DNA of 64,000 bases from Chlorokybus atmophyticus (Eukaryota; Streptophyta; Chlorokybophyceae; Chlorokybales; Chlorokybaceae). Under the pieces are notes generated by a model. It was not told the origin of the DNA. It did not search any database and saw only the letters and a list, made by a program, of their open reading frames with translations. Shown here piece after piece: positions 30,489 through 43,318 of this stretch. The stretch covers positions 123,785-187,784 of the forward strand of contig RHPI01000277.1 of the NCBI GenBank assembly GCA_009103225.1. The letters run 5' to 3'. A program made the translations under genes and the position numbers. Position 1 is the first letter of the stretch, and the number at the start of each line of letters is the position of its first letter.

Positions 30489-30650
30489 ACTGGGCGGTGG
30501 CATTGGCGGGGTGGTCGTCGCGGTGGGTGTGGTCGTCGTCGTGAACGACGTTGTATGTGGGAGTGGTTTTATCATCTGTGTACTTGACCTGCTTGTCACG
30601 GTTGTTCTTTTTTTGCCTTGGCGGCAGCGGGGCAGTAAACAGGCGCCGCG

Positions 30651-32109
30651 ATGAATGCCGCAGACGTCAACCGGCAGATTAAGCAAATGGTGCAGTTTAT
30701 AAAGCAGGAGGCGCAGGAGAAAGCCAATGAGATTAAGCTTGCAGCTGAAGAGGTTTGTGGTGTGTGTACCTCTGACTTTCTTGCTTACAGCTTGAAACGT
30801 ACGAGTCACATGCCAGCTGCTCCTGGTCAACATATCATGGCTTGCATTGCTTGGTGAACGAGTCCGCAGACGCATGGCAGCTGAAGTTGTGCTTTCTGTT
30901 GTGTATCACACTTTGAAAGCCCAACAACACAGACGTGGTGCACTCAATGCATATTCTGGATGGTGCTTGGTCGAGTCCCAGCAGCTTAACAACCGCTGGC
31001 ATTTGGGGCATGCTTGAAGGATGGTTGCAATGCTGTGCTGTTGAGGGAGCATCCAATTCACTTGGCCTGCAGGAGTTCAACATTGAGAAGTTGCAGCTGA
31101 TTGAAGCTGAAAAGCTGAAGGTGCGCAAAGAGTACGAGCGCAAAGACCAGCAGATTGCGGTGAAGAAGAAAATGTGCGCAAGCTGTTGATAAGAGCTGCA
31201 CAGCAGAGTGTCGCGCAGTTGTAGCAACCACAGAATGCCATAGCAGTTTCAGACCTAGTAATGCTCACACTGCTACCTGGTGTCTGTGCAGTGAGTACTC
31301 CACGCAGTTGAATGCGGCAAGGTTGAAGGTTTTGCAAGCACGTGATGATTCAATTCAGAAGATCAAGGAGGATGTCGCTGCCAAGTTGATTGCCATTAGT
31401 TCTGGACCACAGTACAAAAACCTGCTGCGGAGCCTTATTTCCCAGGTCGGCAGGCTGCTGTGTGCTCAGAGTCCCCTTCAGTTGTCTCTTGCCTACCCTA
31501 TCCTGACATTGGACTGCCTGTAGGGGCTTGCAAAGCTTGGGGAGAAAGAAGTGCTTGTGCGCTGCAGGGAGATGGACGTGCAGTTGGTGAAGGAGGTACT
31601 GAAGAGCGCTGCTGAAGACTATGCCAAGTCCGCAAAGGTGAGCCTATGATGGCAATTGTGTTTGTCTGCAAAGCGCGTTGCCTTTGACCAACTGCCCATT
31701 GCGGTAGGTGCCAGTCCCAACAGTTGAGCTTGACTCGGCACACTTGCCTGCCCCGTCAACTTCTGGCAACCACGGTCCCTCTTGGTGAGTGCGCTTCACC
31801 TTTGACTATGTGTAGTATGTGTCATGTGTTTTGCATCAGTCGATGTCATACATGTATGCTCCTTGGTGATACTTGTCACTTTGCAGCTCTGGTGGTGTGA
31901 TCCTCGCTTCCAAAGACAGGAGAATTGTCTGTGGCAATACACTGGATGAGAGACTAAACATCTCATACGGACAGAATCTGCCTCAGGTACATCGGTCATA
32001 TCACCAGCATTTTGTAGTCGCATCCCAGGATAATGGTATGAGGTCTGAGCTCACGTGTGCTTCGCAGATTCGCAAAATGTTGTTTGGCAATCAGAAGGTG
32101 GTTGCTTAA
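30651..32109 (+). CDS. V-type ATPase subunit E, 229 aa
   Basis: Peripheral-stalk subunit that links the V1 head to the membrane sector of the vacuolar proton pump. Seven exons: 30651-30752, 31073-31173, 31292-31445, 31524-31637, 31708-31784, 31887-31986 and 32068-32109. All are GT-AG and in phase (690 nt), stop TAA. Family blocks are the N-terminal helix MNAADVNRQIKQMVQFIKQE with KANEI, FNIEKLQLIEAEKLKVRKEY, EYSTQLNAARLKVLQARDD, and the C-terminal GGVILASKDRRIVCGNTLDE ending IRKMLFG. Length (229 aa) matches the usual 225-235. The first intron sits after KLAAEE. The gene is divergent from mitochondrial Hsp70. Confidence 0.96.
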
Positions 32110-33230
32110 TGATCGTGCAGCGGAGACAACTGGCTGCAAGGCTCACCAGAGCATGTGTTGTTGCCACAATGCATGTGGCTACGTCATTCTGCTGGCAGCC
32201 AGCGACATGGCTTCAAGAGCAGTCAGCAACACTGCACTGCAGGCTCATAAGCAGAGGGACACAATGACATGCTATCCGGGCATGCAACATTGCCTGGAGA
32301 TGCGTTGCTTAGTAGCGGGCTTGTAACGGGCACAGGCATGTTGGTAGCAGACGCGTTGTACCCCGTTGACATAAGGGTGTAAACACAGGGTAATACTAAA
32401 TCGTCACACAATGATGAACTACATGTGGCTGTCTGGTTGCCCGACACAGATATTGTGGGTGATAGCTAAATTAGCATTATGCCATGAGCGCTATGAATAA
32501 CCCCTGGCGTGCCTCACAGCTACCATTGTCAACAGATTTCAGATGCGCACAATGATGTGAGGTGCTCATTCCAAGTCCAGTCCGCGCAAAGTTGTATCCC
32601 ACAGTACGTTGTGTGCAAGCAATTTGGTTGAACAAGGAAGGAAATAAATCAAGGGCTGGCCAAGCCCCCGGGTTAGGACAAACCAAATGATGGCCACAAT
32701 CATGCAGTTGCAAGCCACTAGTGCTAATTCAGCTTGAGGACATGGCGCTCGCAGTTCTCCAACATATTCACTCAATGCCACATTTGCGATTGATTAATGC
32801 ATGACTGCCAGACACCTTGCACAACTGTGGAGTTTCGGAAGGATGCACAGCAAGAGGTGCAAGTTTGTTGACCTCTACGCATATCATGTACATGTGCAGA
32901 TACAATTGCAGATGTTGTTTAATAACATCAAAAGTTGATAGCTAATAGTCATAGCTGGGACAATGATTGTATTCGTGTTCATGGCATACGACTCAAGGTA
33001 AGAGCTTTGTTACAGTTTAAAAGTAATGTGAGTAATTGGGCATAGTCTAATGCATTAACCCCCATTTGTACAAGTCATAAATGTACCGTACAATTGGGCC
33101 GCATTTCATAACAATTACACAAGTCTTTTGCGCCGCAAGTGCGGTCCACATGAGCTTACCATAATTGTGCAAATACAACCCCCTCTTACACCCCACCCCA
33201 CCCCCCCCAAATTAATGGGGGTGTAATAGG

Positions 33231-33343
33231 GGGGGGGGGGGGGGGGNNNNNNNNNNNNNNNNNNNNNNNNNNNNNNNNNNNNNNNNNNNNNNNNNNNNNN
33301 NNNNNNNNNNNNNNNNNNNGGGGGGGGGGGGGGGGGGGGGGGG
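33231..33343. other. Assembly gap (Ns 33247-33319) with poly-G on both sides
   Basis: 73 Ns flanked by 16 G on the left and 24 G on the right. Confidence 0.98.
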
Positions 33344-35481
33344 CATTCGCACAAATACGGTAAGTGCGAGCTTTGAATGCGTAGGTGTGATTGATGCGTA
33401 GTCGACCCAAATATCTGTTCAAGCCATGTATATAGACAACCTCCTACTATATCAGCAATTATAGTATCACAAACTTACAACAACACGAACATCAATGTGA
33501 ATGCCTAAATGTGACCATAGTTATGTATGTGTGCAGTATATTATGCTTGATATATCGAATAACATGTTGCTCGTGTGTACTTTGTGCATGCATTTAAACG
33601 TTGTTGCTTGGCGTGTACAACGCATAATGTATAGTAGGATTTAATCACAATGCAAACAGTGTTTCGTAAGATGCGAAACCCGTGTGTTTTCGCTGTGTAG
33701 GGCCCCGTGGATTAATTACACCTGTAAAGTTCTGATTGTACTAGTGACACATGATGTGCACGGGACGTGATGTGCAACATGACAACTCATCATATGTGAT
33801 GCGTGTCCCGCAGCATGGATTGTGACGTAGTCAATTGTGACTATATTGAATACATAGAGTAGCTGAGACGTTGGATTAGGCAGCGTGTCAGTGAGTCTAG
33901 CGCTAGGTCATAACACTGCAACTTTCATGCAATAGTGCAATTCATAGTGCATTATGGATACCGAAATTACAATAGATTGTGTCACAGTCGACCATAGTCA
34001 CAAATAATATTTGACGGTAACTCAACCCAAATATGGTGCAAGCAAATAAAGTATTGATAATGGATTATAACAGGTGTGATAAGTAATAAGCATTAATGCA
34101 TGTCTTTTGGTAGTATAAACCCATTATGAACAATTCATAGTCATACAACATCATTTGATTATGTGCATGCAGTCTGAAATTGCAGGAGCGTAGTGAGACA
34201 CCATCAATAAACAAGCATCAAGCGAATCTCAAGTTGTCGTGGGTTGTGGTAATAAAGAGGTAACGGTGATAGTATATTAATAAAGGATTGTGATATATAT
34301 GTATGCAAAGTTTGTGAATACCATATGCTCCTAAACTTGCTGCTTTTATGAGTTTGCACTCCATTCGATTGTAGTCAATTACACTTATATAAAAGCCCCT
34401 CATGTAATTGATGTAAAACTTGCAGTGACGGTAAATCACATTAACATTGAGTTGCTTAGCGCTACGTGTCATGCACGCTTGAGCATCATGTCGATGGGTT
34501 GTGACTTTAGGCGTTTGCAAAGTTAATATGGTATTTAGGCTTTTGCAGGAATAATAAAGTGCGGTTCTTCAATAGAAAGTCTTTAATTGTTTGCTACTTG
34601 TGCTGCCAGCTCCAGGTCATCTAAGATCTTCTGGGGCTTTCTTCAAAGGCTTTGCATAGAGTTTCCATACACCTTGCGATGAAAACTGGCTAGAGTTACT
34701 GCATGGCACTGCTTTAGACAAACTTTTGCTTGTTTTAATATGCATTGTGTTAGTATTGTAACATTTGAGCCTGTGTGCATCCATGAATGACACAGCTCAT
34801 TTTTGTCAGTATGGGTTTTAAACCCGTTTCTGCCCGTAATGGTTGGTTTTCAAACAATCTAAAAACAAATTAAATGGCACAACAATACTTGGACAGCACT
34901 AGCATTACCGCTTTCAGCCGATAATGGTAAAAATCACGACGTTGTCAGCACTGGTGCTAAGACATTCGTGCCAGCCTTGGCATTAACTGCGCATTTAGTG
35001 CCAGTGTTGATAGTTCTTCATCTGTGCCGTTACTGAGAGTAAATTGGCATGCTAGTGCAGGCAATAAGCCGCTTGTGCCAGTTTCGGGCGGTCGCGGGTC
35101 AAGACCCGATGAGAAGGTGCCAGTACCGGCATAAATTGTTTCTGCCGGTACTGGCACGGGCTGCAGGGCCCATGTGAGTGTGAAGGCCCTTATCGATATT
35201 CGTGCTTGATGTCGTGACGCCGATGCGTACGCTGATTTCATCGCATGATTTCCTCTCCCCAACCCATGGTCACGTGGATTGTAATCAATTGGTGACCCCG
35301 CGGTTGTCAAACACGCTTTGATTGCGTACAACGGCAACACGGCGCTTAAGATAGATAAATGATATCATGCACGTGATTGAAGGGTGTACACGCTATGCAT
35401 GTATGCAGGTACGAACACAAGTACCACATCACAAAGATGTGCTCAAAAGTGTCATATATTAGTCATGGGACATGGCTAAAT

Positions 35482-35538
35482 GGCATGTGGCTCCTCGTAT
35501 GGCAGCAACTTTTGCTGCCATAGCCTAGTGGTTAAGGC
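35482..35538 (+). repeat. Dispersed repeat with tRNA-like A box, copy A
   Basis: It contains TAGCCTAGTGGTTAAGGC, which fits the Pol III A box of Ser/Leu-type tRNAs. It is preceded by GGCATGTGGCTCC and GCAGCAACTTTTGCTGCC (an inverted repeat around the centre). A related copy lies on - at 61496-61554. No B box is clear nearby, so this is not a functional tRNA gene. Confidence 0.55.
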
Positions 35539-36522
35539 GCCGGTGTTATAAAAACTCACAATTACATCAGCTATAATTGTGCACGTTAAATAGTGGGTTG
35601 CTACGCTACGGCAGTAGTGTACTTATCCACTAATCACGTTCATTTCTGCATTAACATGTATGGGTGGTCACAAATTAGGGGGCTAGATACATAGATATGG
35701 GCAACAATCACAGTACTACTTGTTGCTATTATAGCATAGCATCAACTAGTTCATAGATCACATTCAATTTATTGTGTAATATTAAGCTGGGCCACTATGC
35801 GCTAACATGTGTCAACGAATAGTTTTGGCAGGTTAAGGGCGCTGTTGAAAGCTTTTATGCTACCGATTGTGCTTGTGACGACGCCGTTGTTACGGTATCT
35901 TTTGAAAGAGGTGTTGCGTTAGGCATTATATCATCTCACGGTCATCGCCGATAGAGATTGTTTGGCTGTCATGCATTGGCGGTGTAATGAGCCGAGTAAA
36001 CATTGCATTCTGCAATACTTGCTCACGCCTGTGTGGTACAACGTTGTTGCAATGGTTGGCAAGGCATGTTGCATTGACGATAATAACGATACAAGCAGGC
36101 GAATTTCTTTGGAGCCGAATCTGGAGACGGTGGCCACTACACAAATTCTGCGCTCGCTGTAGACTGAAATTAATGTGAAATCGTTTATCAAGCTGGTGCG
36201 TGGCTACTGCAATGACAGTTTTAATGATGATCCATTGCATGGTTTTTAACATCTACGGCTCTGTGGTGAATTTTGCATTGGCAATTTTTTGCTACCTCGG
36301 AGCAGTTGTGATGTGTATCAAAAAGGTGCCGATCTAAAGAAAAAAGACATCATGAAGTGCGAAGAGCTGTACACGCTATGTGTCTACATTGGTACGACTG
36401 TAGCACTGTGATACTAGCACATATCCGCTAACTACACTTTAACAGTCCACAACCACAATTATGGTTTCAGCAGCTCAGCTACAATCTTACATGTACCATA
36501 CATACAATGCAGTTTCGCCCGT

Positions 36523-36571
36523 AGCGTATATATATATATAAACATATATATATATATATATATATATATCA
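36523..36571. repeat. (AT)n tract
   Basis: Two TA/AT runs are separated by AAAC. They lie in non-coding DNA. Confidence 0.9.
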
Positions 36572-38639
36572 TGCTGATACCGACCCATATGCATGTTTGC
36601 ATTAAACAGACCCTGAACGATGGTTTTGGTAGTTGAAAAAGGTTCTCTTAAAGTCGTTGGTTTTGACAGCGGCGTTTTTACCCACCGCCGTTCCTGCGTA
36701 ACCTCCTCCCAGATGAAAGTGGTCATGGGCTTGGACATTTGGCTTTTCGGCTGATGACTAGTCCAGCATCCAAACGAAATTTGTCTAATTAACACTGAAA
36801 CGAGATTGTAACTATAGTGTAGAGTTGCAATCAAGTGACACATCAAAGGGTTCTTCGGGGTATGCAAGGGCACCTATCCTCGTACCAATGAAAACTCGTG
36901 TTTTAATCCATACATTAACGCGCAACTGGCGCGTTGCGGCGCAATGTGCGCGCCAATTTACCCATCGTCTCACGTTCGTCGTTGCTCGTGGCAATTAGAG
37001 ATGCTTTGGGCTTTTTACGTCGTCCTTGGTAATGACGTCGCCGCAGCACATCTTATTGCGCAACCAAATTTATCAACTGCGGTGCAACGGTTGCGTCATT
37101 TTTTGTTTATAAGGATTGAATGGATCGACTTCAACGCATGGCATAAAACTTGCATAAATATCATAAACATGGTCACTTTTCGTTGTTGGTGTCATGCACT
37201 CGTCCCTGATGTGCAATTGCAATAAGCAATAGCCTTCAAACTTTGCACTACCACCGTCAATTCTTGCAACATCAACGACGGGCGCAGACGACGTCGATTG
37301 TTAATTTGATACATAATTGAACAATTCAGCATTGGACTACTGCGAACATCACTACGCATACGTAAGCCCGGAGAAATCTGTGCCGATATTTCGTACAATT
37401 GATGCATGATTTACATTATTTGGCATAGTTAATAAAGGCCATGACATCAAGATGTGATTTCATCGGGATATTACGTAGGCACATTCAACGGGCCTTTGCT
37501 AATACTCATCGAGCAGCCAAAGAGAGGCAGGCGGACTGCGTATACCGCTGCGCAACCCGGCGTTCGCGGGTGCCATATGTGATAGCCCTTGTGCGCGTGT
37601 GTCATGTATCATGTTTAAGTGACCTCAAATGCCGGCAGACCGGCCAGCCTAATAAGAAAGCCGCACCATTGGTTTGGCAATGAACGCCGATAAAGACAAT
37701 TCAAGAGTCATGCACTGGTGGTAACTAATGAAGCGGCAGATCATTACACCGGGTAATCTTTTTAATGTTAAGTTAAACAGTATCAATTTTACATTGCTGA
37801 CATTAACAACTTACAGGTTTTGTTACCAACCACCAACGCGCGTAGGATGGCCTTAGACGCAAGGTGTTGGTGATGTGAGCATGGAGATTTATTTTTGTAT
37901 TCTTTGTTAATTGTTAGGTCTTCGCTTTGTATGTTTAGCAAGCCAAGGACGTGCTTGTCATGCGTGTGAACACTACTCTCATGTGGAAACTTGTTGTAAT
38001 GTTGTGGCTTTGAACTTTTGTTTCTGTCTATGATCATGCGCAAGATGCTTGTTAGCTACGCAGCTACACTAATCAACCACGTGGCCACTGTCCTCTGCTA
38101 ATCCGGGCGGCCGCGGTGGCATAGGCGTCGGGAGAACATGAATCTGGTCAGTTTAGGCCTCGTTGCAGTGTGTCACTGGCACTAGAAGGAGAAAGACAGC
38201 CAGCTCGTTGGCGAGCATGGTTTGCAGAGGAGTGTTGGTGAAACCACACGCTTGCATCTGAACTCAAAATTACAGAAAGGTTGGCAGTTTCGGTGAGTTG
38301 AGGCTGTTTGCGCACTGTCTGCATGGGAAAACCAGAGTGTAATGAGGTTGTGTGTACACAAGGCTGACAGGGTGCCTTGAGACCTTGTTGAGCAGGAGTA
38401 AAGACGCTGAGGTGTGCCTGCCCACCAAGTGCATCAGTTTTGCTGTGTGGTGAACCTGCTGACAACAATTCACTTGCAATCGCACATGTGCGCGCATGCA
38501 CACGCGTGAATGCATGCAAGCCCGCATGTACGCGAACCAACCTGCGTAGGCGTGCTCTTGCGCACATGCCAACTCCATAAGGTTTGCATACTCGCACACT
38601 CGTGCTTGCAATCGCGCGTTCAGGTTTCTTAAACACACT

Positions 38640-39911
38640 GTCCCATGCTCGTGCGCGCGCAGTTGCTTGCACGTCTTCTCTCACGTCGGCACGGTCACAC
38701 TGACACGGTCCCTGTCCCCACAGGCGCAGCGCAGCGTCAAGCGTGGGTGCGAGTATCAGCAAGCAGTCGCCGTCGCCGTCTCCTCCTCAGCAGCAGTGTG
38801 GAGCTGCCGCTGGACGCGTTGCGGGATGCCTCCGCTGCACCGCTTAACTGCTAATCGACCTCGCGCAGCCGCTCGTAAGTGAGACGGTTGTTCAAGTTTT
38901 GCCGTTTCGTCGTGCCTCCTGCATAAGTGCTTGTGGATGTGGCATGTGCGCTCGTTGGTAGGTGTGTATACGCATATCTGCACGCACACAACTACAGTAC
39001 ACACGTGTGAAGATGTGTATGCTCACACGCACATGTGCATATGCAGGCGCATGCATATGCGCATGCGTGGGTACGCGCGTGCGCGTCTGCTTTCGGTGGG
39101 TCTGAGAACCCATACGAACGTTTGCTGCGTGTAGTGTCGAGACAACAACACAACAATACCACATACCCCAATCAGTCTGCAATTTCCCACTCGCGCAGGA
39201 CACCTCAGCCTCGCCATGCATGGCGTCGCCCAGCAGCAGAGCGTTATCGTCTTCCTCTCGTTGCGCCCGACAACACGCGCGTGAGTGTGGAGTCAGTCTT
39301 TGACACGCATGCCAATGTCGTTTGCGTGCACTTGCGGCCGCGAGTGTGCACGCACATAGCTGCACATGCATGTGCAGCTATGTGCGTGCACACTCGCGCG
39401 TGAGTGGTGTGCATGTGTCGCGATGTCATTGCTGATTGCACATGATATACACACTGCGCGCATATGATCATCACGATACCATGCAAGAGGAGGCGAGCAT
39501 CACCAGCTCTCTAAACACGACTGCCATTGCTACAACAAACAGTGGCATCAATCGCCCGGCAGTTCCCGCTGGACTCTCATTCACAAAACATCGCGCTGAG
39601 CTTACGGTGGCAACGGGCCAGTCACAGGCACCAACTGGAGGATGTACGTGAAGATATGATGTCGTTGTTGTTGCTCATACGGTGCATTTCTGCTACAATT
39701 CCGTGTGCATGGCTTGAGCGGATATATAGCAGAACAACCTACACACGCGTGTGCATGTAGCATGTATAGACACATGTGTGCAGGCACAGTAGAGCAGTGA
39801 TTTTGCACGTGTGTCCACGACACTGAGCACAGTACCTTATGTTGTGCACCCTGATGGCTGCAGGATGCAGCTAGGGGCATGAAGACGATAACGCAGCTGC
39901 CAAAGCGGCCT
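38640..39911 (+). other. Possible exon fragments of an unidentified gene
   Basis: Three stretches look like exons. 38725-38875 follows a CCCCACAG acceptor and ends before GTAAGTG. 39199-39281 follows CGCGCAG, encodes QQQSVIVFLSLRPTTR and ends before GTGAGTG. 39880-39932 encodes MKTITQLPKRPEPVQVET and ends before GTGAGTG. I cannot join them in phase or identify a family. They may be a real weakly conserved gene or relics like the neighbours at 41-46 kb. Confidence 0.3.
39339..39398. repeat. Perfect 60-bp palindrome
   Basis: Two 30-bp arms with no spacer, centred between 39368 and 39369 (core GCACATGCATGTGC). Every base pairs. Confidence 0.95.
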
Positions 39912-39932
39912 GAGCCCGTGCAAGTAGAGACG

Positions 39933-41168
39933 GTGAGTGTGTGATATCACAGTCAGATTGACACTGAATCAACGACTGTCATGTGGATTTTACGACTGCT
40001 CCTTCTTTTTTAAAGTCAGTTGTTGAGTTCGTCAGTGATTGTGTGTAACACAAGTGTACGCTCGTACGCTATGCTTGACACGTTTTGTGTAACTATAACT
40101 ACGTAGGCATGGAGTCGCCCCTCACAAAGGCTGCAAAAGGCTTTCAAGAGCTCTCTCCCTTTCGGTGGTGCTGGCAAATCAATGCGGTGACGCAGGCATC
40201 TGTTGCTGGTGCCATCTTATGACAGCTTTGATGTAGCAATGAGAATATACAAGTGCAAGCGCCATCATGCGATGGTGTGCGCCTTGTATATAGTGCTGCT
40301 TACGTGATAGAGAGATATACTTCCAGTATGAGCGAATGAGATGGCATGTCTTGATGCATGTGCTTTGAGCTTAGCCAGGGAGACACAGTCGTCATGATTG
40401 AACCATGAACAAACGGCAGCACAATCGACTACAATAGGCCTGCGTACAAAGCACAGGCATCTTCAGTCACCGTGCAACAGGTTTTTTAATTTTAATTCAC
40501 TATAGCGTGCAGTGTACAGCATTCCAAAGTACCTACGCACCATGGTGCCTCACACGTTCTGTTGCGCATTGTTTGTACACGTGTATGGCATTCCCACACC
40601 ATGCATGACCCCCTTCCCTTTCCCAATTCGACGCAATTTTACATATCTACATGCCACAAGTTGGGGCTGTTGGGCGCCAAACAAGACAGCCTATTCTTCC
40701 CGCCAACAGAGCTGTAAGCCCAAACGCTCAACAAGATGATGCAGGTTGTGGGTGTTTTGGTTGCCGTCGTTGTTCATTGGAGGATGTATCGGCAGCAAGT
40801 AGGTGAAGAATCAAAGGGCCACCAGACAGCTCCCGCAGTTCTGCTGTATCTCACCCTGATGAAGAGGTGTATAGCCAACAACCAGCAGCGTGCCACACGT
40901 GCCAAACGCTCAAACATATACTGCAACAGCACAACACCTGCCATGCGCATCGTGCTTTACAACACTCACAGTGCAAGCGATAACTCAACACAACATGCGC
41001 AGCATACAAACGGTGTTGGAGGCGTCACACCTGTCACATGACAGTATCATGGGCGCATGCCACATGCTCTGATGCACAAGCAAAAAGTGCTTGAAACCCA
41101 TGTGAAGCCAACACCATAGCACAAACATGACAGAGTGCTTTACTGTGGTGCGATTCCAACACACATAC
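39933..41168. other. No gene recognised
   Basis: Intergenic DNA between the fragments at 39-40 kb and the arginine decarboxylase relic. I see no supported gene. Confidence 0.5.
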
Positions 41169-41918
41169 CTCAAAGGTGTCGAGCTTGACGTGGAACACCG
41201 CATAGTGTCGTTATCGAAGCGGCTACTAAATATGCAGCACCTCCTTCACCTTGTCAGCGGGAGCGTAACCGCCAATGTGGAAACTGTCCCTCTTACGCCT
41301 CACCTGGACGCGTGGGACAGCATGTACCGCATGAAGCAAGAAACACACATGTGCACACATACACACATGCACGTGCGCGCGAACTCTGGGTGGGGGTACG
41401 TGTGTTGTGCTTGTGCACACATGTCTGTTTGTGCGCGCACCCGCATGCAAACGTGCGCTCATGTGCATGAATGTGCTGCATGCCAATGCGTACACATGCG
41501 CGCGCTGACGGTTGTGAGTATGCATGTACCCATGTGACTGCAACAACTACCAATCTAGCGTACTTGACACGTTTCCAAACACTACTACTCACTTGCATAA
41601 GGCTCACGCCCACGGACATCCGCTCCCAGGGTTGCCGTGCATCTTCGCCATGATAGCCTCGGGCACCCCGCCTTGCAAATAGGGCTTTCCCTCCTCATAA
41701 CTCACCTAGCAACATCAACATGTCCTCTAACCTCCACACACCAGTAGTAGAGTACCTCACAACGAAGATGATCATCCAATCTTGCGTGATTCTGCGGGTA
41801 GGACCAAAGTGTACTCCATGATGTGGAAGTCGTGTATGCGCGCATCCTCGAGGGCAATGTCATAAGAACCAGTCTCCCAGGGGTTGATACCGCCGCCTTC
41901 ACAGGTCTCACCAAAACC
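41169..41918 (-). pseudogene. Pyruvoyl-dependent arginine decarboxylase relic (PvlArgDC/AaxB family)
   Basis: The intact enzyme self-cleaves at a Thr/Ser-Ser bond to make a pyruvoyl cofactor and converts arginine to agmatine. The exon from 41918 reads GFGETCEGGGINPWETGSYD, then ALEDARIHDFHIMEYTLVLP. It aligns with the family pattern GxGES--G---P-ET--YD-AL--A-I--FNI--YTSVLP. The serine that becomes the pyruvoyl group is Leu here (YTL instead of YTS; codon TTG). A second block near 41690-41595 has GGVPEAIMAKMHGNPG, then shifts frame by one base into ERMSVGVSLMQ. A third block near 41318-41169 has IGGYAPADKVKEVLHI, then TAG TAG and TAA before HYAVFHVKLDTFEV. The remaining 5' part is not found. 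Family assignment is by recalled conserved pattern, not by search. Confidence 0.62.
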
Positions 41919-42185
41919 CTGTTGATTGAGAGCGAGAATGGTTGATACTCTTTACGTGACCTCGCTAACAAGTGAAGAAATGTCTGGTTGCTTGCATGCG
42001 TGGGGACTGAGTTGCTGCCATGAATGTAGGCGCCGTTGTCAATCCACGAACTGACAGCGAGATACAGACGAGCTAACGGCTGTAATATATAGTCTATATA
42101 GTCTATTTGTGCTGAGGCTGCTATGCATGGCACAAGCCTGCTTGTCTTGCTTGCACAATATCCTGTCTGCATGCATGCAAAGCAG

Positions 42186-42915
<730 letters not shown>

Positions 42916-42957
42916 NTAGACACACCTTTGCGACAAAGTACTGCGCTGGCACGCGGC

Positions 42958-43231
42958 TTACTGTGAGTAAGCCCTTGTCGCCATAAGCTCCAGCTCCAGC
43001 TCCTGGCCCTCCTCGGGCTTCTGCTGCTGCAGCGCCGCCACCACACCTGCATGCAAACCACCCGGCCAGGCTCTGAGCTACGGTATTGCCATCAGGCAAA
43101 CCAGGGACGTAGTCGTTCTAGTGTATGCATGCATGCCATAGCTTACCAGTGAGACGCCTGCTGGGGCGCCGCCGGGTACTGCGCAGCAGCGTCAAGCTAG
43201 CCAGAGCCGGCCAGGCCGACCGCACCAGCAT
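42958..43231 (-). CDS. Short two-exon ORF (57 aa) or 5' part of a broken gene
   Basis: Exons 43231-43147 and 43046-42958 join in phase through GT-AG. The N-terminus MLVRSAWPALASLTLLRSTR is Arg/Leu/Ser-rich and lacks acids, as in mitochondrial presequences. The second exon gives VVAALQQQKPEEGQELELEL and ends MATRAYSQ-stop. The TCACA|GTAAGC at the end also forms a good donor. The gene may therefore once have continued across the CT array, perhaps into the arginine decarboxylase relic on the same strand. No family is recognised. Confidence 0.4.
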
Positions 43232-43318
43232 GCAAACTCTTGGTGACTGATGGATGGCTGCTGCAGGTTCTGGTAACAAAGCGTTGCGGGGAGCGTGACT
43301 CCCTACCTACCGTGCCCG

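Larger units (their letters stand above)
30006..30650. promoter_or_regulatory. Divergent promoter, mitochondrial Hsp70 / V-ATPase E
   Basis: 645 bp between start codons. It holds a heat-shock-element-like site, an 11-bp inverted repeat and a telo-box AAACCCTAA, each listed separately. The layout suggests a bidirectional promoter, with the heat-shock-like site about 290 bp from the Hsp70 start. Confidence 0.55.
32110..38639. other. Gene-poor, AT-richer region
   Basis: No recognisable gene. Base composition shifts to AT-rich after about 32.4 kb, and the TG/CA/CG low-complexity DNA typical of the gene block disappears. Possible V-ATPase E poly(A) signals of TGTAA type occur at about 32322 and 32376. 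The region holds an N gap with poly-G edges, a tRNA-like dispersed repeat (35482-35538) and an (AT)n tract (36523-36571). Confidence 0.65.

Noticed and set aside
35521-35600. Functional tRNA-Ser or tRNA-Leu gene
   Set aside because: An A box is present, but no B box or cloverleaf follows at the right distance.
41169-41240. TAA/TAG read as Gln (alternative genetic code, as in some ulvophytes) to rescue the arginine decarboxylase frame
   Set aside because: Intact genes here (ureidoglycine aminohydrolase, Hsp70, V-ATPase E) end with TAA at the expected family lengths, and their exons never use TAA or TAG for Gln.
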